This document shows, one piece after another, positions 34,606-43,705 of a stretch of 64,000 nt of DNA. Below the pieces are notes generated by a model. It searched no databases. It was not told the DNA's origin and saw nothing but the letters and a program-made list of their open reading frames with translations. The stretch is from Phycisphaera sp. (GTDB taxonomy: Bacteria > Planctomycetota > Phycisphaerae > Phycisphaerales > UBA1924), in contig CP098402.1 of NCBI GenBank assembly GCA_025916675.1, forward strand, positions 2,227,205-2,291,204. The letters run 5' to 3'. Position 1 is the stretch's first letter. Each line of letters opens with the position of its first letter. The position numbers and the translations under genes were made by a program.

Positions 34606-35158
34606 CTTCGGTCTCGGCCTGGGCCAACTCTCGGCGCAGGAACGCCTTCGCGCTGCGCCAATCGCCGCGCACCGTGCGCTCGCTGACTCCCAACACCGCG
34701 GCGGCCTCGGGCTCGGTCAGGCCACCGAAGAACCGAAGCGAGACGATCCGAGCGGCACGCTCATCAACGGAGGCCAGTTTCGTGAGCGCTTCGTCGAGGT
34801 CGAGCGGGTCAATCGGCAACGACCCCGCTTCCAGCGCCGCGCCGTCGAGCGTGACGCGCCCCCACCCACCGCCACGCTTCTGTCGGCCGCGCCGTTTTGC
34901 TTCGTCGGCGATGACCCGGCGCACCATTTCCGCGCCGATCGCAAAGAAGTGGGTGCGGCCCTGCCAGTCGACCTTGTCCTGGTCGGCCAGGCGCAGGTAC
35001 GCCTCGTGCACGATAGCCGTGGGCTGGCAGGTCCAGTCGGCTTGCCCACCACCACCGCCAAGGCGCGCCGACGCGAGGCGACGCAGGTTGTCGTAGACCA
35101 TCGGGGCCAACCGCTCGGCGGCACCAGCATCACCCGCCGCCGCGGCCAGCAGCAGCAT
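34595..35158 (-). CDS. ECF-type RNA polymerase sigma factor
   Basis: 187 residues, about the length of the planctomycete-enriched ECF group. Region 2 includes M-V-Y-D-N-L-R-R-L-A and T-A-I-V-H-E-A-Y-L-R-L; region 4 is A-R-I-V-S-L-R-F-F-G-G-L-T-E-P-E-A-A followed by V-S-E-R-T-V-R-G-D-W as the helix-turn-helix. ATG 35158 is used; the family often has a few more residues, so an upstream non-ATG start is possible. No anti-sigma gene is adjacent; the kinase downstream probably takes that role. Confidence 0.88.
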   Translation of the reverse strand: MLLLAAAAGDAGAAERLAPMVYDNLRRLASARLGGGGGQADWTCQPTAIVHEAYLRLADQDKVDWQGRTHFFAIGAEMVRRVIADEAKRRGRQKRGGGWGRVTLDGAALEAGSLPIDPLDLDEALTKLASVDERAARIVSLRFFGGLTEPEAAAVLGVSERTVRGDWRSAKAFLRRELAQAETEDAS

Positions 35159-35315
35159 GGTCGGCTCGCGTTGGTCGGCGTTGGGCTCGATTTCGAGATT
35201 CCTCAGATTTCCGTTGCCGGGCCTGCAGCCATTGTCGCGTTTCGGGCGGGGCGGTGCAAGGGCAATTGCCCGCCAACCGATCGAATCTCGAACATCGTAC
35301 CCCAGGAGCACGACC

Positions 35316-37016
35316 ATGAGCCCGAAGATCAAGACTTCCCGGACCGTCGCCTGCACGCTGGCTGCCCTCGCGGCAACCAACGCGCTGGCCCAGGCGCCCG
35401 TGTACGTGTCGGCCGACCTCGGCGACGACGCCAACCCCGGCACCAAGGAACTGCCCGTGGCCACGCTAGCCGCAGCGCGGGCACTGCCGTCGGGCGATTT
35501 GCGACGGATCTACCTCGACCAGGGCGTCTACCAAGGCGGCACGGTCCTGAACGCCGAGAAACTCATCGGCGGATTCAACGCAGCCGACGGCTGGGCCCGC
35601 GACCCAGCCCTGTTTATCACGACGATCGAAGAGACCGCGCCGATCGTCTCCAAGAACGACGTGCTGCTCGCAGGTATCCGGTTCTCCGGATCGACCCAGT
35701 CGCTCTTCGTGCGAAGCAGCCAGCGCGTGGTCATCATCGACAGCACGCTGGAGTGCCTGGCCGGCGCGGACGGCAACGCCGGCGCGACTGGTGCTCAAGG
35801 GGTTGCCGGGAACCCAGGCCAGGCCGGCCAGGGTGGGCGCGAGAACGGCGGCTTTGGTTGCGCGTCGGGCAGTCGTCCTTGGGGTGGCAACGGCGGCTGG
35901 CGTAGCGGTGCCGGCGGTTCGGGGGGAACCGGTGGCTCTGGTGGTCTTGGGAGTGCTCGTGGGATCGCTGGTTCGAGCGGGTCGGGAATCCGGCGGGGCT
36001 TGGGTGGTTCCGGCACGCTGGCTGGCCTCGGGAACTGGTGCCCCTTCGATTTTCCTGGCCTTCCATCGATCTTCGGCCAGGACGGCGGAGCGGGTGACGC
36101 CGGTGCGAACGCGATGGACGCTGGTCAGGCCCCGTTCCTTGCATCGGATGGATACAGGCGAGGCATGGGTGCCACAGGTGGATTCGGCACTTCCGGCTCG
36201 GGTGGTGGCGGCGGGGGCGGCGGCGGAGGCGGGACCGACTCGTGCGACAGCTATGGCGGCGGGGGTGGCGGAGGCGGCCAGGGCGGTGGCGCCGGCCGGG
36301 GCGGATTGGGGGGCGAAGGTGGCGAGCCCTCCATCGGTCTGATCAGTTATCAGTCGACGATCGATGTCTTGGATACCGACATCATCACCGCCGGTGGTGG
36401 GAACGGCGGAAACGGTGGTGCAGGGGGAGCCGGCGGCGCGGGTGGCGCGGGCGGTGGAGCCGATTGCACGAAAGGCAACGTCTACGGCGGGAGCAGCGAG
36501 CAGGACGACGGCTCGAACGACGCCCGCGGTGGACGAGGCGGTAACGGTGGACGCGGCGGCAACGGCGGCGGTGGGCCCGGCGGCTACTCGGTAGGCATCT
36601 GGACCGTGGGCACCGCCGTGGGCGCGCAGGGCATCACCTATGACATCGGGCCGGCTGGCCAGCCCGGCACGGGTGGCAGCGCACGACCCGGCGTGCGAGA
36701 GAACTCGCTTGGCACCGACGTGCGTGGCCTGAATCCGAGCCGCATACCCGACTGCAACGAGAACGGCACGCACGACCTCCTGGACATCGCCAACGGCGAC
36801 AGCGCCGACGTCAACCTCAACGGCATCCCCGATGAGTGCGAGGTGCCCCCGTGCTACGCCGACCTGGACGGCGACGGCGAGCTGACGCTGTTCGACTTCC
36901 TGGCCTTCCAGAACGCTTTCGACACGGGCGATCCGGCGGCCGACTGCGACGCCGACGGCTCGCTCACGCTGTTCGACTTCTTGTGCTTCCAGAACGCGTT
37001 CGATACGGGCTGCTGA
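35316..37016 (+). CDS. Secreted glycine-rich beta-helix-like protein with C-terminal dockerin-like module (paralog 1)
   Basis: 566 residues. Signal peptide (cleavage after A-L-A), then D-D-A-N-P-G-T-x-x-L-P-V-A-T-L, an N-terminal motif of parallel beta-helix surface proteins. A long Gly-rich part (about 155-450) recalls collagen-like or PGRS sequences and carries a few Cys. Near the end is D-C-N-E-N-G-T-H-D-L-L-D-I-A-N-G-D, then two dockerin-like calcium loops (L-T-L-F-D-F-L-x-F-Q-N-A-F-D) ending in T-G-C. AGGAG precedes the ATG. Probably a surface or matrix protein; a paralog follows. Confidence 0.8.
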   Translation: MSPKIKTSRTVACTLAALAATNALAQAPVYVSADLGDDANPGTKELPVATLAAARALPSGDLRRIYLDQGVYQGGTVLNAEKLIGGFNAADGWARDPALFITTIEETAPIVSKNDVLLAGIRFSGSTQSLFVRSSQRVVIIDSTLECLAGADGNAGATGAQGVAGNPGQAGQGGRENGGFGCASGSRPWGGNGGWRSGAGGSGGTGGSGGLGSARGIAGSSGSGIRRGLGGSGTLAGLGNWCPFDFPGLPSIFGQDGGAGDAGANAMDAGQAPFLASDGYRRGMGATGGFGTSGSGGGGGGGGGGGTDSCDSYGGGGGGGGQGGGAGRGGLGGEGGEPSIGLISYQSTIDVLDTDIITAGGGNGGNGGAGGAGGAGGAGGGADCTKGNVYGGSSEQDDGSNDARGGRGGNGGRGGNGGGGPGGYSVGIWTVGTAVGAQGITYDIGPAGQPGTGGSARPGVRENSLGTDVRGLNPSRIPDCNENGTHDLLDIANGDSADVNLNGIPDECEVPPCYADLDGDGELTLFDFLAFQNAFDTGDPAADCDADGSLTLFDFLCFQNAFDTGC

Positions 37017-37053
37017 GACCACGCACGAACACGATCCGACTCCCCATTTTTTT

Positions 37054-37087
37054 CGACAACCGCTGCCGGTTCCGGCGGCGGTTGTCG
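37054..37087. terminator. Hairpin between the two glycine-rich paralogs
   Basis: A 10-bp perfect stem (37054-37063 with 37078-37087) with an inner five-base stem. Seven T precede it at 37047-37053 and no T-run follows, so on the plus strand it is not a textbook terminator. It may still end the upstream transcript or structure the leader of the next gene. Confidence 0.4.
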
Positions 37088-37154
37088 CGTTCCGGCTGGA
37101 GCGGCGTGCGATCTCGCCAGCTCGCAAGGAACATCCACGAACCGGAGCCCAGAC

Positions 37155-38857
37155 ATGCAACGTAACTTCACACGCACCGCCACCGTCCTTCTGGCCGCCC
37201 TGGCCACCACCAATGCGCTCGCCCAACAGGGGCCGGTCTACGTCTCGGCATCGCTGGGCGATGACGCCAACCCCGGCACGCGGGACCTGCCCGTAGCCAC
37301 GCTCGCCCGGGCATCTGCGTTGTACACCGCCGATCGCCCCATCTACGTGGATCAGGGCACCTACGACGCGGGCTCGGTCTTCAGCCAGCAGCAGATCCTC
37401 GGCGGCTTCGATGCGTCCGACGACTGGTCGCGCGATCCCGACGCCAATCGCACCGAGATCCGGCTGTCGAATCCGCTCGTGCAGGGCCGCTTCGGCATCC
37501 TGCTGGACGGCGTCGGCGTCACGGCGACCGGTGTCGTCGGCAACAGCGCGTATGGCCTCTCGTTCTTCGATTGCGCCGACGTGTTCATCAGCAACAGCGA
37601 GTTCATCGCGCGCCAGGCCGCGAACGGCCAGGCCGGCGGCACCGCGGGCAACGGCTCGCGCGGCGAGAACGGCCGGCTCGGTGGCGGCGGTGTCGAGGAC
37701 GACGGCGACCTGTTCTGCTCGACGGGCATACGCCCCAGCGGTGGACGCGGCGGCGCGGGCCCAGGCTTCGCCGGTGGCAAGGGCGGCGATCCGGGGCGTG
37801 ACGATCGGCGGGGCGTGGGCGGAAGCTGGGGGCAGGGCCCCAACCCCGGCGTGGGCGGCTCGGGCGTTCTGGCGGGCTTTGGCAACTGGTGCCCCTTCGA
37901 CCTTCCTGGCCTGCCGTCCTTCCTCGGCGGCGACGGCGGCAACGGCGCCAATGGCCGCGCCGGGTTCCCGGGCGTCGAGGGCAGCCTCTCGGCGGGCCTC
38001 TACACCGGCGGCAACGGCACCGCCGGCGCCCGCGGCGAGCACGGCTCGGGCGGTGGTGGTGGCGGCGGCGGCGGTGGCGGTACCAGCAGCTGCAACAGCT
38101 GGGGCGGCGGTGGCGGAGGCGGCGGCGCCGGTGGCAGCGGCGGCTTTGGCGGATCGGGCGGCCGCGGCGGTGGCGCATCCATCGGCCTTGTCATCCACGA
38201 CTCGACCGGCGTCATCGTGACGGGCTCGACCTTCACGACCGAGGGCGGGGGCAACGGCGGCAACCGTGGCATCGGCGGTCAGGGCGGCATGGGCGGCTCC
38301 GGCGGCGTGTGGGTGTGCACGGCCGGCAACCAGTACGGCGGCTCCAGCGAGCAAGACGACGGCTCCAACGGTGCCCGCGGTGGCAACGGCGGACGCGGCG
38401 GCAACGGCGGCAACGGCGGCGGGGTGCCGGCGGTCCGAGCATCGGCCTGTGGGTCGCCGGAGGCGGTGCGGTCGATCTCACCGACGTGACCTACGACGTC
38501 GGCCCCGCCGGACAAGGCGGCCCCGGCGCGGCGAACGGCAGCCAGGAAGATGCCCGAGGCCCGACCTTCCCTGGCGGCGTCATCCCCCTCGACTGCAACG
38601 AGAACGGCGTCCACGACATCGTCGACATCGCCAACGGCGACAGCCTCGACCTGAACCTCGACAACATCCCCGACGAGTGCCAGGCCCCGGTCTGCCCGGC
38701 CGATCTCGACGGCGACGGCACCCTGAGCATCTTCGACTTCCTGGCGTTCCAGAACGCCTTCGACGCGGGCGATCCCATCGCCGACTTCGACGGCGATGGC
38801 AGCCTGACCATCTTCGATTTCCTGGCGTTCCAGAACGCGTTCGACGCGGGCTGCTGA
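37155..38857 (+). pseudogene. Secreted glycine-rich protein with dockerin-like tail (paralog 2), frameshifted
   Basis: Same architecture as the upstream paralog: signal peptide (cleavage after A-L-A), D-D-A-N-P-G-T, shared N-W-C-P-F-D-x-P-G-L-P-S, Gly-rich middle, shared G-G-S-S-E-Q-D-D-G-S-N. The frame opening at 37155 stops at 38489, but from about 38426 the next frame continues with G-P-S-I-G-L-W-V-A-G-G-G, the D-C-N-E-N-G motif and two dockerin-like loops ending in A-G-C at 38857. Adding one G to the run at 38421-38424 restores a single frame matching the paralog. It may be a real frameshift or a sequencing error. Confidence 0.8.
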
Positions 38858-38872
38858 ACCAAACTGTGGGAG

Positions 38873-39274
38873 CTATCGGGGCGCGATCGCCGTCGCCTCG
38901 ATCTCCACAAGCATCCGCCCATCCACCAGCCCGGCCACCACGAGCAGCGTGGCGGCCGGGCGGATGTCCTTGAACACCTCGCCGTGGGCCTGCCCCACCG
39001 CTTCGGCGTGCGCGGCGTCGGCCACGTACATCCGCGTCGAGACCACGTGCTCCAGCCCGGCACCATGCTCGGCAAGCACCGCGCCGATGCGTTCGAGGAT
39101 CGCCCGCGTCTGCCCACCCGCGTCGCCCTCGCACTCGATCGAGCCATCGGGGTTCATGGCCGTGGTGCCGGCGAAGAAGAAGTCGGTATGAGTTTCGTGG
39201 TCAATCTTGACGCAGCGGCTGTAGCCGTTGGTAGCTTCGTAGGGGCCGTTGGTGGAGATGTTGGTGCGGGTCAT
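38873..39274 (-). CDS. RidA-family enamine/imine deaminase
   Basis: 133 residues. Trimeric Rid proteins hydrolyse reactive 2-aminoacrylate-type enamines released by PLP enzymes. Family features: F-F-A-G-T-T-A-M-N (about 32-40), T-R-M-Y-V-A-D (about 80-86) and the C-terminal M-L-V-E-I-E-A-T-A-I with the conserved Glu. The canonical Arg105-type residue is not in its usual place, so it may be a divergent Rid subgroup. AAGGGG lies upstream of the ATG. It follows kbl and the broken membrane gene on the same strand. Confidence 0.82.
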   Translation of the reverse strand: MTRTNISTNGPYEATNGYSRCVKIDHETHTDFFFAGTTAMNPDGSIECEGDAGGQTRAILERIGAVLAEHGAGLEHVVSTRMYVADAAHAEAVGQAHGEVFKDIRPAATLLVVAGLVDGRMLVEIEATAIAPR

Positions 39275-39283
39275 ACATTCCCC

Positions 39284-39702
39284 TTACGCAACCACTGTCA
39301 CAACCCACAACAGGAGCACCTCGATCGAACCCAGGATTAGGATCTCGAGGAAGGCATCCACGGGGTTCTTGAATCGGAATCGTTGGCGACGGCGTACACA
39401 CAGCACGATGGCAATCAAGTGCATCCCAAGCAACACAGAACAGAACAGAACACCATCAATCCGTCCCAACCCGGATCCGTGAATCCCCGTTGGTAGTATC
39501 TCGCGAGTGGGTTCGCAAGCAAGAGAGCCCAGAACATTGCCATGAGGCTCAGTCCTGTCACCCAGTAGAACTGGCTGGTTGCGGCCCAATGCGCCGGTGG
39601 GGTGCCCGGTGAGGCATCACCCCCACACTCCGGACAGGTCGTTTGCTTGAGACCAGTGAGCTCATAGCCGCAGTGCGGGCAGGTTGGCGGCTTGCGTTTC
39701 AT
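39284..39702 (-). pseudogene. Zinc-ribbon membrane protein interrupted at a TTCTG pentanucleotide repeat
   Basis: As written, ATG 39702 gives 95 residues: a zinc ribbon with C-P-H-C-G-Y-E-L-T-G-L and C-P-E-C-G-G, one hydrophobic helix, then a premature stop at 39415. At 39436-39450 the DNA has three copies of CAGAA (TTCTG on the coding strand). Taking out one five-base copy gives an uninterrupted 137-residue protein with two further transmembrane segments, ending at 39284 just before the ridA ribosome site. It starts five bases after kbl. Planctomycetes have many such zinc-ribbon membrane proteins; function unknown. Confidence 0.7.
39436..39450. repeat. Pentanucleotide repeat (CAGAA)x3 inside a coding region
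   Basis: Three exact tandem copies of CAGAA, extended by CA on the right and A on the left. Copy number decides the reading frame of the zinc-ribbon membrane gene. Confidence 0.85.
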
Positions 39703-39707
39703 GCAGG

Positions 39708-40958
39708 TTACAGCTTCTTCAACGCATCGACAACCCGATCCACATGCTCCTTCGTGTGCACCGCCGACAACTGCAACCGCAGCCGCGCCTCGCCCTCGGG
39801 CACGACGGGGTAGCCAAAGCCAATCACGAACACGCCCAGTTCCAGCAGCCGCTTGCTCATCGCGATGGCCTTGCTCGTCTCGCCAACGATGATCGGGCAG
39901 ATGGCCGTGGGCGAATCGATGACCTCGAAGCCGGCGTTCTTGATCTCGGTGCGCGCGTAGGTGGAAATGTCGCGCAGCGTTTGCACGCGCTCGGGCTCGC
40001 GCATCACGATCTCGATCGCTTTGTTGGCGCTGCACGCGACCGTGCAGGGCAGGGCGTTACTAAACAGCGTCGGCCGGCCGCGCTGGACGATGAGCTCCGT
40101 ACCACGACGACTCCCGGCGATGAACCCGCCCGCGCCGCCGCCCAGGCCCTTGCCCAGCGTGCCGGTGAAGAAGTCAACCTCGCCCAGGCTCGCGTCGTGG
40201 CCATCGGCGCCGGGGCACATGTTGTAATGCTCATGAGTGCCCCGGCCGGAGGCCCCCATCACGCCGTGGGCGTGGCTGTCGTCGACCACAAGCATCGCGT
40301 CGAACTCGTCGCAGAGCTTCCGAAGCGCGGGCAGGTCGGCGATGTCGCCCTCCATGCTGAAGACGCCGTCGGTAACGACCCAGACCTGGCCGGTCACGTC
40401 TGGATTCGCACGCGCCGCTTCGAGCTTCTCGCGCAGGCTGCCCAGGTCGTTGTGCTTGTAGACGCCCTTGATCACACCCTTCTTAATGACGGCCGCCAGG
40501 CGGATGCCGTCGATGATGCAGGCGTGGTTCAGCTCGTCGGACAGCAGCATATCGCCCGGCTCGGCGAACGTGGGGTAGAGCGCCTCGTTCGCCGTCCAGC
40601 AGCTCACGAACGTGTAGCAGCTCTCGGTCCCCATGTACTTGGCGATGGTCTTCTCGATCACCTCGTGGCAATCGAACGTGCCGCAGATGAACCGTACGCT
40701 GGCCGTGCCCGCGCCGTACTTTCGCAGCCCCTCGATGCCTGCCTCGACCACCTCGGGGTGGTTGGCCAGGCCCAGGTAGTTGTTTGAGCACATGCAGATG
40801 ACTTCGCGGTAGCTCCCGTTGGCGTCGCGGAGCCTCACCGTCGGCCCCATCGGGCCGGCCAGCATCTGGAGGTGCTTGTACTGCCCGCCCTCTTCGAGTT
40901 GGGCGAGGATGTCGTCGGTGCGGGCGTTAAAGGGGCGGGTGGCGGTCGTGGCGGTCAT
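39708..40958 (-). CDS. kbl: Glycine C-acetyltransferase (2-amino-3-ketobutyrate CoA ligase)
   Basis: 416 residues, PLP-dependent alpha-oxoamine synthase that cleaves 2-amino-3-ketobutyrate with CoA to glycine and acetyl-CoA in threonine breakdown. The PLP lysine is Lys270 in F-T-G-T-L-G-K-G-L-G-G, the ring-contact Asp is in V-V-D-D-S-H-A-H-G, and C-S-N-N-Y-L-G-L (57-64) is family-typical. Close to Kbl rather than to KAS/BioF on the full-length pattern, but the oxoamine synthases are similar, so some doubt remains. No tdh is adjacent. Followed by the broken membrane gene and ridA. Confidence 0.88.
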   Translation of the reverse strand: MTATTATRPFNARTDDILAQLEEGGQYKHLQMLAGPMGPTVRLRDANGSYREVICMCSNNYLGLANHPEVVEAGIEGLRKYGAGTASVRFICGTFDCHEVIEKTIAKYMGTESCYTFVSCWTANEALYPTFAEPGDMLLSDELNHACIIDGIRLAAVIKKGVIKGVYKHNDLGSLREKLEAARANPDVTGQVWVVTDGVFSMEGDIADLPALRKLCDEFDAMLVVDDSHAHGVMGASGRGTHEHYNMCPGADGHDASLGEVDFFTGTLGKGLGGGAGGFIAGSRRGTELIVQRGRPTLFSNALPCTVACSANKAIEIVMREPERVQTLRDISTYARTEIKNAGFEVIDSPTAICPIIVGETSKAIAMSKRLLELGVFVIGFGYPVVPEGEARLRLQLSAVHTKEHVDRVVDALKKL

Positions 40959-41006
40959 TTGCGGCTCTCCTGCTCAAGGTCTCGGGCAGGATAGGGGCCC
41001 AGTCGT

Positions 41007-42806
41007 CTAGAGCCCCGCCACCGAGACCCCGTGCTTGGCCGCGTACGCCTCGGCCATGGCCCGGATGGCGTTGTAGTTGCTGCTGGCCGAGAAAACCGCA
41101 GCATGGGTGGGCCGGTCGACACGCTTGAGCACGTCGCCCAGCAATTGGGCCGCCTCGCGGTGCTTGCCCGATTCTTCGAGCATCTTCACCGCCCCAGCCA
41201 CGGCGTACCGCGACATGCGGGTGTCATTGAGCGAGGTATCGATCACGTCCTGCATTGCGAGGTAGGCCCCGTGCTTGTCGCCCCGCTCGATGGCATCGCC
41301 GGCCTGCAGCATGCGGATGCGGGCCCGCAGGTCCTTCTTCGTGCGCACGTGGTCGAGCACGCGCTCCCACGTCGAGATGCGGTCGTCGGAATCGTCCATC
41401 GACGCCACCATCGGCTCGAGTACGCTCACCATAAAGTGCTCAGCACCTGCGTCCTCGCACAACCGGATGATGATCTTCGACCAACGCACCCGGTCGGCCA
41501 TCGCCATGCCCGGGTCGTCCACCGCCTCACGCACGATCGCCCAGCCTCGGCGATCGGCGGGGTTCTCGCGCAGCGCCATCTCGGCGAGTTCCAGCACGCC
41601 CGATCGGCCGTTTCGCTCGGGTGAGCCGCGCCGCTTCTCGCCGATGTCGAGAGGCTTGATGCCGGCCTTGAGTGCCTCGGCCGCGTCGAGCCATGCCGTT
41701 GCGGTGAAGCGTTGGGTCTGGCTTACCGTGGTCAATCGTGCGAGCAAGCCAAGCTCGTCGTCGCCGATCATCACGCGAGCCTGCGGGTCGAGCAGGGTGC
41801 CCCGCACGCCCTGGTACTCCTGGTACCGCCCGACGTTGAAATTCCAATCGGCCCGGCGGCCTTTGGCTTCCAGGTACCCAACCCAGGCGTGGCCGACCTC
41901 GCCGCCACGCCCGGTGACGTAGGCCGTCGGCACGCCGATGGCCTTGCCCACCGTCACCGCGAAGTGGCACTGGTCGGCGCACACGCCGCCGAGCCTGGCG
42001 ATGTTGGGCAGCGTGAAACCCTGCTCGCTGACAGCCTTCGGCCTGCCGGTGTTGGCGTGCTCGTAGTCGTACTTGATGTCGAAGAATCGCTCCCCCACCG
42101 CCCGATCGCCGCGATGCTTGCCCAGGGCCCACTCCATCTCGTCGATGCTGGCAGCGGCATCGACCACGAACACCAGCAATTCCGGCGGCACCTCACGCAC
42201 GCCGAACTGCATCTGCCGCTCGTTCGACGTGTAGTAGCCAAACAGGGCGACTGGCCCGGCGGACGTCGCAGTATTCTCGTTCACGCGCCGCGCGAATGGC
42301 CCGGATCCGTCATGTACCACGCACAACGCCGCTACGAGCGATGGGTACCGATCAACAACATCATCACCACACTTCTCACGCAACGCCGCGAGCGTGCGCA
42401 GCACACCCTGGGCGTTGTCGCGTGGTGATACCAGAAAGACGAGCGCGCGGCCGGTCCCCTTGTCGGCGGCCAGGTACTCGTACAACCCCGCCCGATCGCC
42501 CCGAGTTGCCGCACCCGCGAGCGCCATGGTGCGACGGGTGGCGGCTACGTCAACCAGCAGCCTCGCGTCTCGCTGGGTTCCGCCATAGGCCACCGACGCC
42601 AGCAACACGTCCAGTTCGCCCAGCAACTCGTCCCTGGATTTGTCCTGCACGATCTCCTGCGGCCCCCGCTCCTGGATGTCGGACAGCCGCTGCTGCACCT
42701 CGCCATGGAGCGTCGCCGCCGGCTGGGCAACCGCCCGGGCACCGAGCACGGCACCCACGCAGGCCAACAGGCCCCAAACCAGCATGCCGCGTCCTATATC
42801 GAACAT
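41007..42806 (-). CDS. Secreted transglutaminase-like domain protein
   Basis: 599 residues; signal-anchor or signal peptide at 1-26. Around residues 265-325 lie G-G-V-C-A-D-Q-C-H-F-A (Cys), G-H-A-W-V-G-Y (His) and R-A-D-W-N-F (Asp), the triad arrangement of bacterial transglutaminase-like (papain-fold) domains. The C-terminal 250 residues are helical. The first part contains a helical region with L-L-V-D-V-A-A-T-R-R. ATG 42806 was chosen for the hydrophobic N-terminus. Possible role in cross-linking or cleaving extracytoplasmic protein; not certain. Confidence 0.68.
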   Translation of the reverse strand: MFDIGRGMLVWGLLACVGAVLGARAVAQPAATLHGEVQQRLSDIQERGPQEIVQDKSRDELLGELDVLLASVAYGGTQRDARLLVDVAATRRTMALAGAATRGDRAGLYEYLAADKGTGRALVFLVSPRDNAQGVLRTLAALREKCGDDVVDRYPSLVAALCVVHDGSGPFARRVNENTATSAGPVALFGYYTSNERQMQFGVREVPPELLVFVVDAAASIDEMEWALGKHRGDRAVGERFFDIKYDYEHANTGRPKAVSEQGFTLPNIARLGGVCADQCHFAVTVGKAIGVPTAYVTGRGGEVGHAWVGYLEAKGRRADWNFNVGRYQEYQGVRGTLLDPQARVMIGDDELGLLARLTTVSQTQRFTATAWLDAAEALKAGIKPLDIGEKRRGSPERNGRSGVLELAEMALRENPADRRGWAIVREAVDDPGMAMADRVRWSKIIIRLCEDAGAEHFMVSVLEPMVASMDDSDDRISTWERVLDHVRTKKDLRARIRMLQAGDAIERGDKHGAYLAMQDVIDTSLNDTRMSRYAVAGAVKMLEESGKHREAAQLLGDVLKRVDRPTHAAVFSASSNYNAIRAMAEAYAAKHGVSVAGL

Positions 42807-42908
42807 AGCAGGAACCCCGGGGTGTTCGGACGGCCCGTCACGCCCCTCGGCGGCGCGACGTAACCGCCTTATAACAGTATTGGAGTTGCCCCCTAGAGAG
42901 GATGCACC

Positions 42909-43682
42909 ATGCACGCCAAGTTTGCCACCGTTTTTGCTGCCTCCCTCGTCCTAGCCGCACCGGCCATCGGCCTGGCACAGGAAGAGACCCGCCCCGTCGT
43001 CGCCGACACGTATGTCGAGAGCACCATGCCCGGCACCAACTTCGGTTCGGCTGATGAACTAGCAGCAGGCAAGGGCAGTTTCTGGGGCCTGGGTTTCGGT
43101 CGCATTTACCTGATGTTCGACCTCAGCGACCTGACCAACCCCGACCAGATCGAGACCGCCACGCTGCGCATCTTCCAGCACCGCACCGAGCCGGCGGCCG
43201 GCGGGTTGGGCGACGACGTGTTCGCCCTGCTCAGCGACTGGGACGAGTCGACGGTCACCTGGGATACCAAGCCCGCCAATGGCGACCGCGCGGGCAACGA
43301 CAGCCGACGCGTGGGGGCCAGCGGCTCGGTCGGCTGGCTCGACTACGACGTGTCCGCCCTGGTGCGCGACATCGTGGGCGGGGCGCCCAATAACGGCTTC
43401 GCGGTTGCCCAACTGCGGGAGAGCACCGCCGGCGCCTCACGGTATGGCTACTTCCGCAGCAGCGAATTCTCCGATGCCACGCTCCACCCCGAGCTCGTGC
43501 TCGTGCTGCGGGACACCTGCCGCGTGGATCTGGATGGCGATGGCGACCTCACCATCTTCGACTTCCTGGCCTTCCAGAACGCCTTCGACGCGGGCGACCT
43601 GGCCGCCGACTTCGACGGCGACGGCAGCCTGACGATCTTCGACTTCCTGGCATTCCAGAACGAGTTCGACGCGGGCTGCTAA
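42909..43682 (+). CDS. Secreted DNRLRE/CBM96-like protein with C-terminal dockerin-like module
   Basis: 257 residues. Signal peptide (cleavage after G-L-A), then a DNRLRE-type beta-sandwich: A-D-T-Y-V-E-S-T-M-P-G-T-N-F-G, R-I-Y-L-M-F-D-L-S, W-D-E-S-T-V-T-W-D-T-K-P and L-V-R-D-I-V-G-G. The last 50 residues hold two loops D-x-D-G-D-G-x-L-T-I-F-D-F-L-A-F-Q-N ending in A-G-C. AGAGAGGA precedes the ATG. Likely cell-surface or carbohydrate-associated. Divergent from the transglutaminase-like gene. Confidence 0.8.
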   Translation: MHAKFATVFAASLVLAAPAIGLAQEETRPVVADTYVESTMPGTNFGSADELAAGKGSFWGLGFGRIYLMFDLSDLTNPDQIETATLRIFQHRTEPAAGGLGDDVFALLSDWDESTVTWDTKPANGDRAGNDSRRVGASGSVGWLDYDVSALVRDIVGGAPNNGFAVAQLRESTAGASRYGYFRSSEFSDATLHPELVLVLRDTCRVDLDGDGDLTIFDFLAFQNAFDAGDLAADFDGDGSLTIFDFLAFQNEFDAGC

Positions 43683-43692
43683 TTTGTATAAT
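43665..43692 (+). promoter_or_regulatory. Candidate promoter with perfect TATAAT
   Basis: TATAAT at 43687-43692 lies 16 bases after TTCGAC at 43665-43670, which sits in the end of the preceding gene. In this G+C-rich sequence an exact -10 box just before a gene is notable. Transcription would start near 43699, giving a leader of about 35 bases. Confidence 0.45.
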
Positions 43693-43705
43693 GTAGTAGA
43701 GTGAC

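Noticed and set aside
35466-38354. A 962-codon minus-strand frame across the glycine-rich genes
   Set aside because: Translation is Ala/Val/Arg-rich and mirrors the Gly codon repeats of the sense genes; no start signal.
38421-38426. Programmed -1 frameshifting to join the two halves of the glycine-rich gene
   Set aside because: No X-XXY-YYZ slippery heptamer in the right phase and no clear downstream stimulatory structure; a one-base loss in a G-run is simpler.
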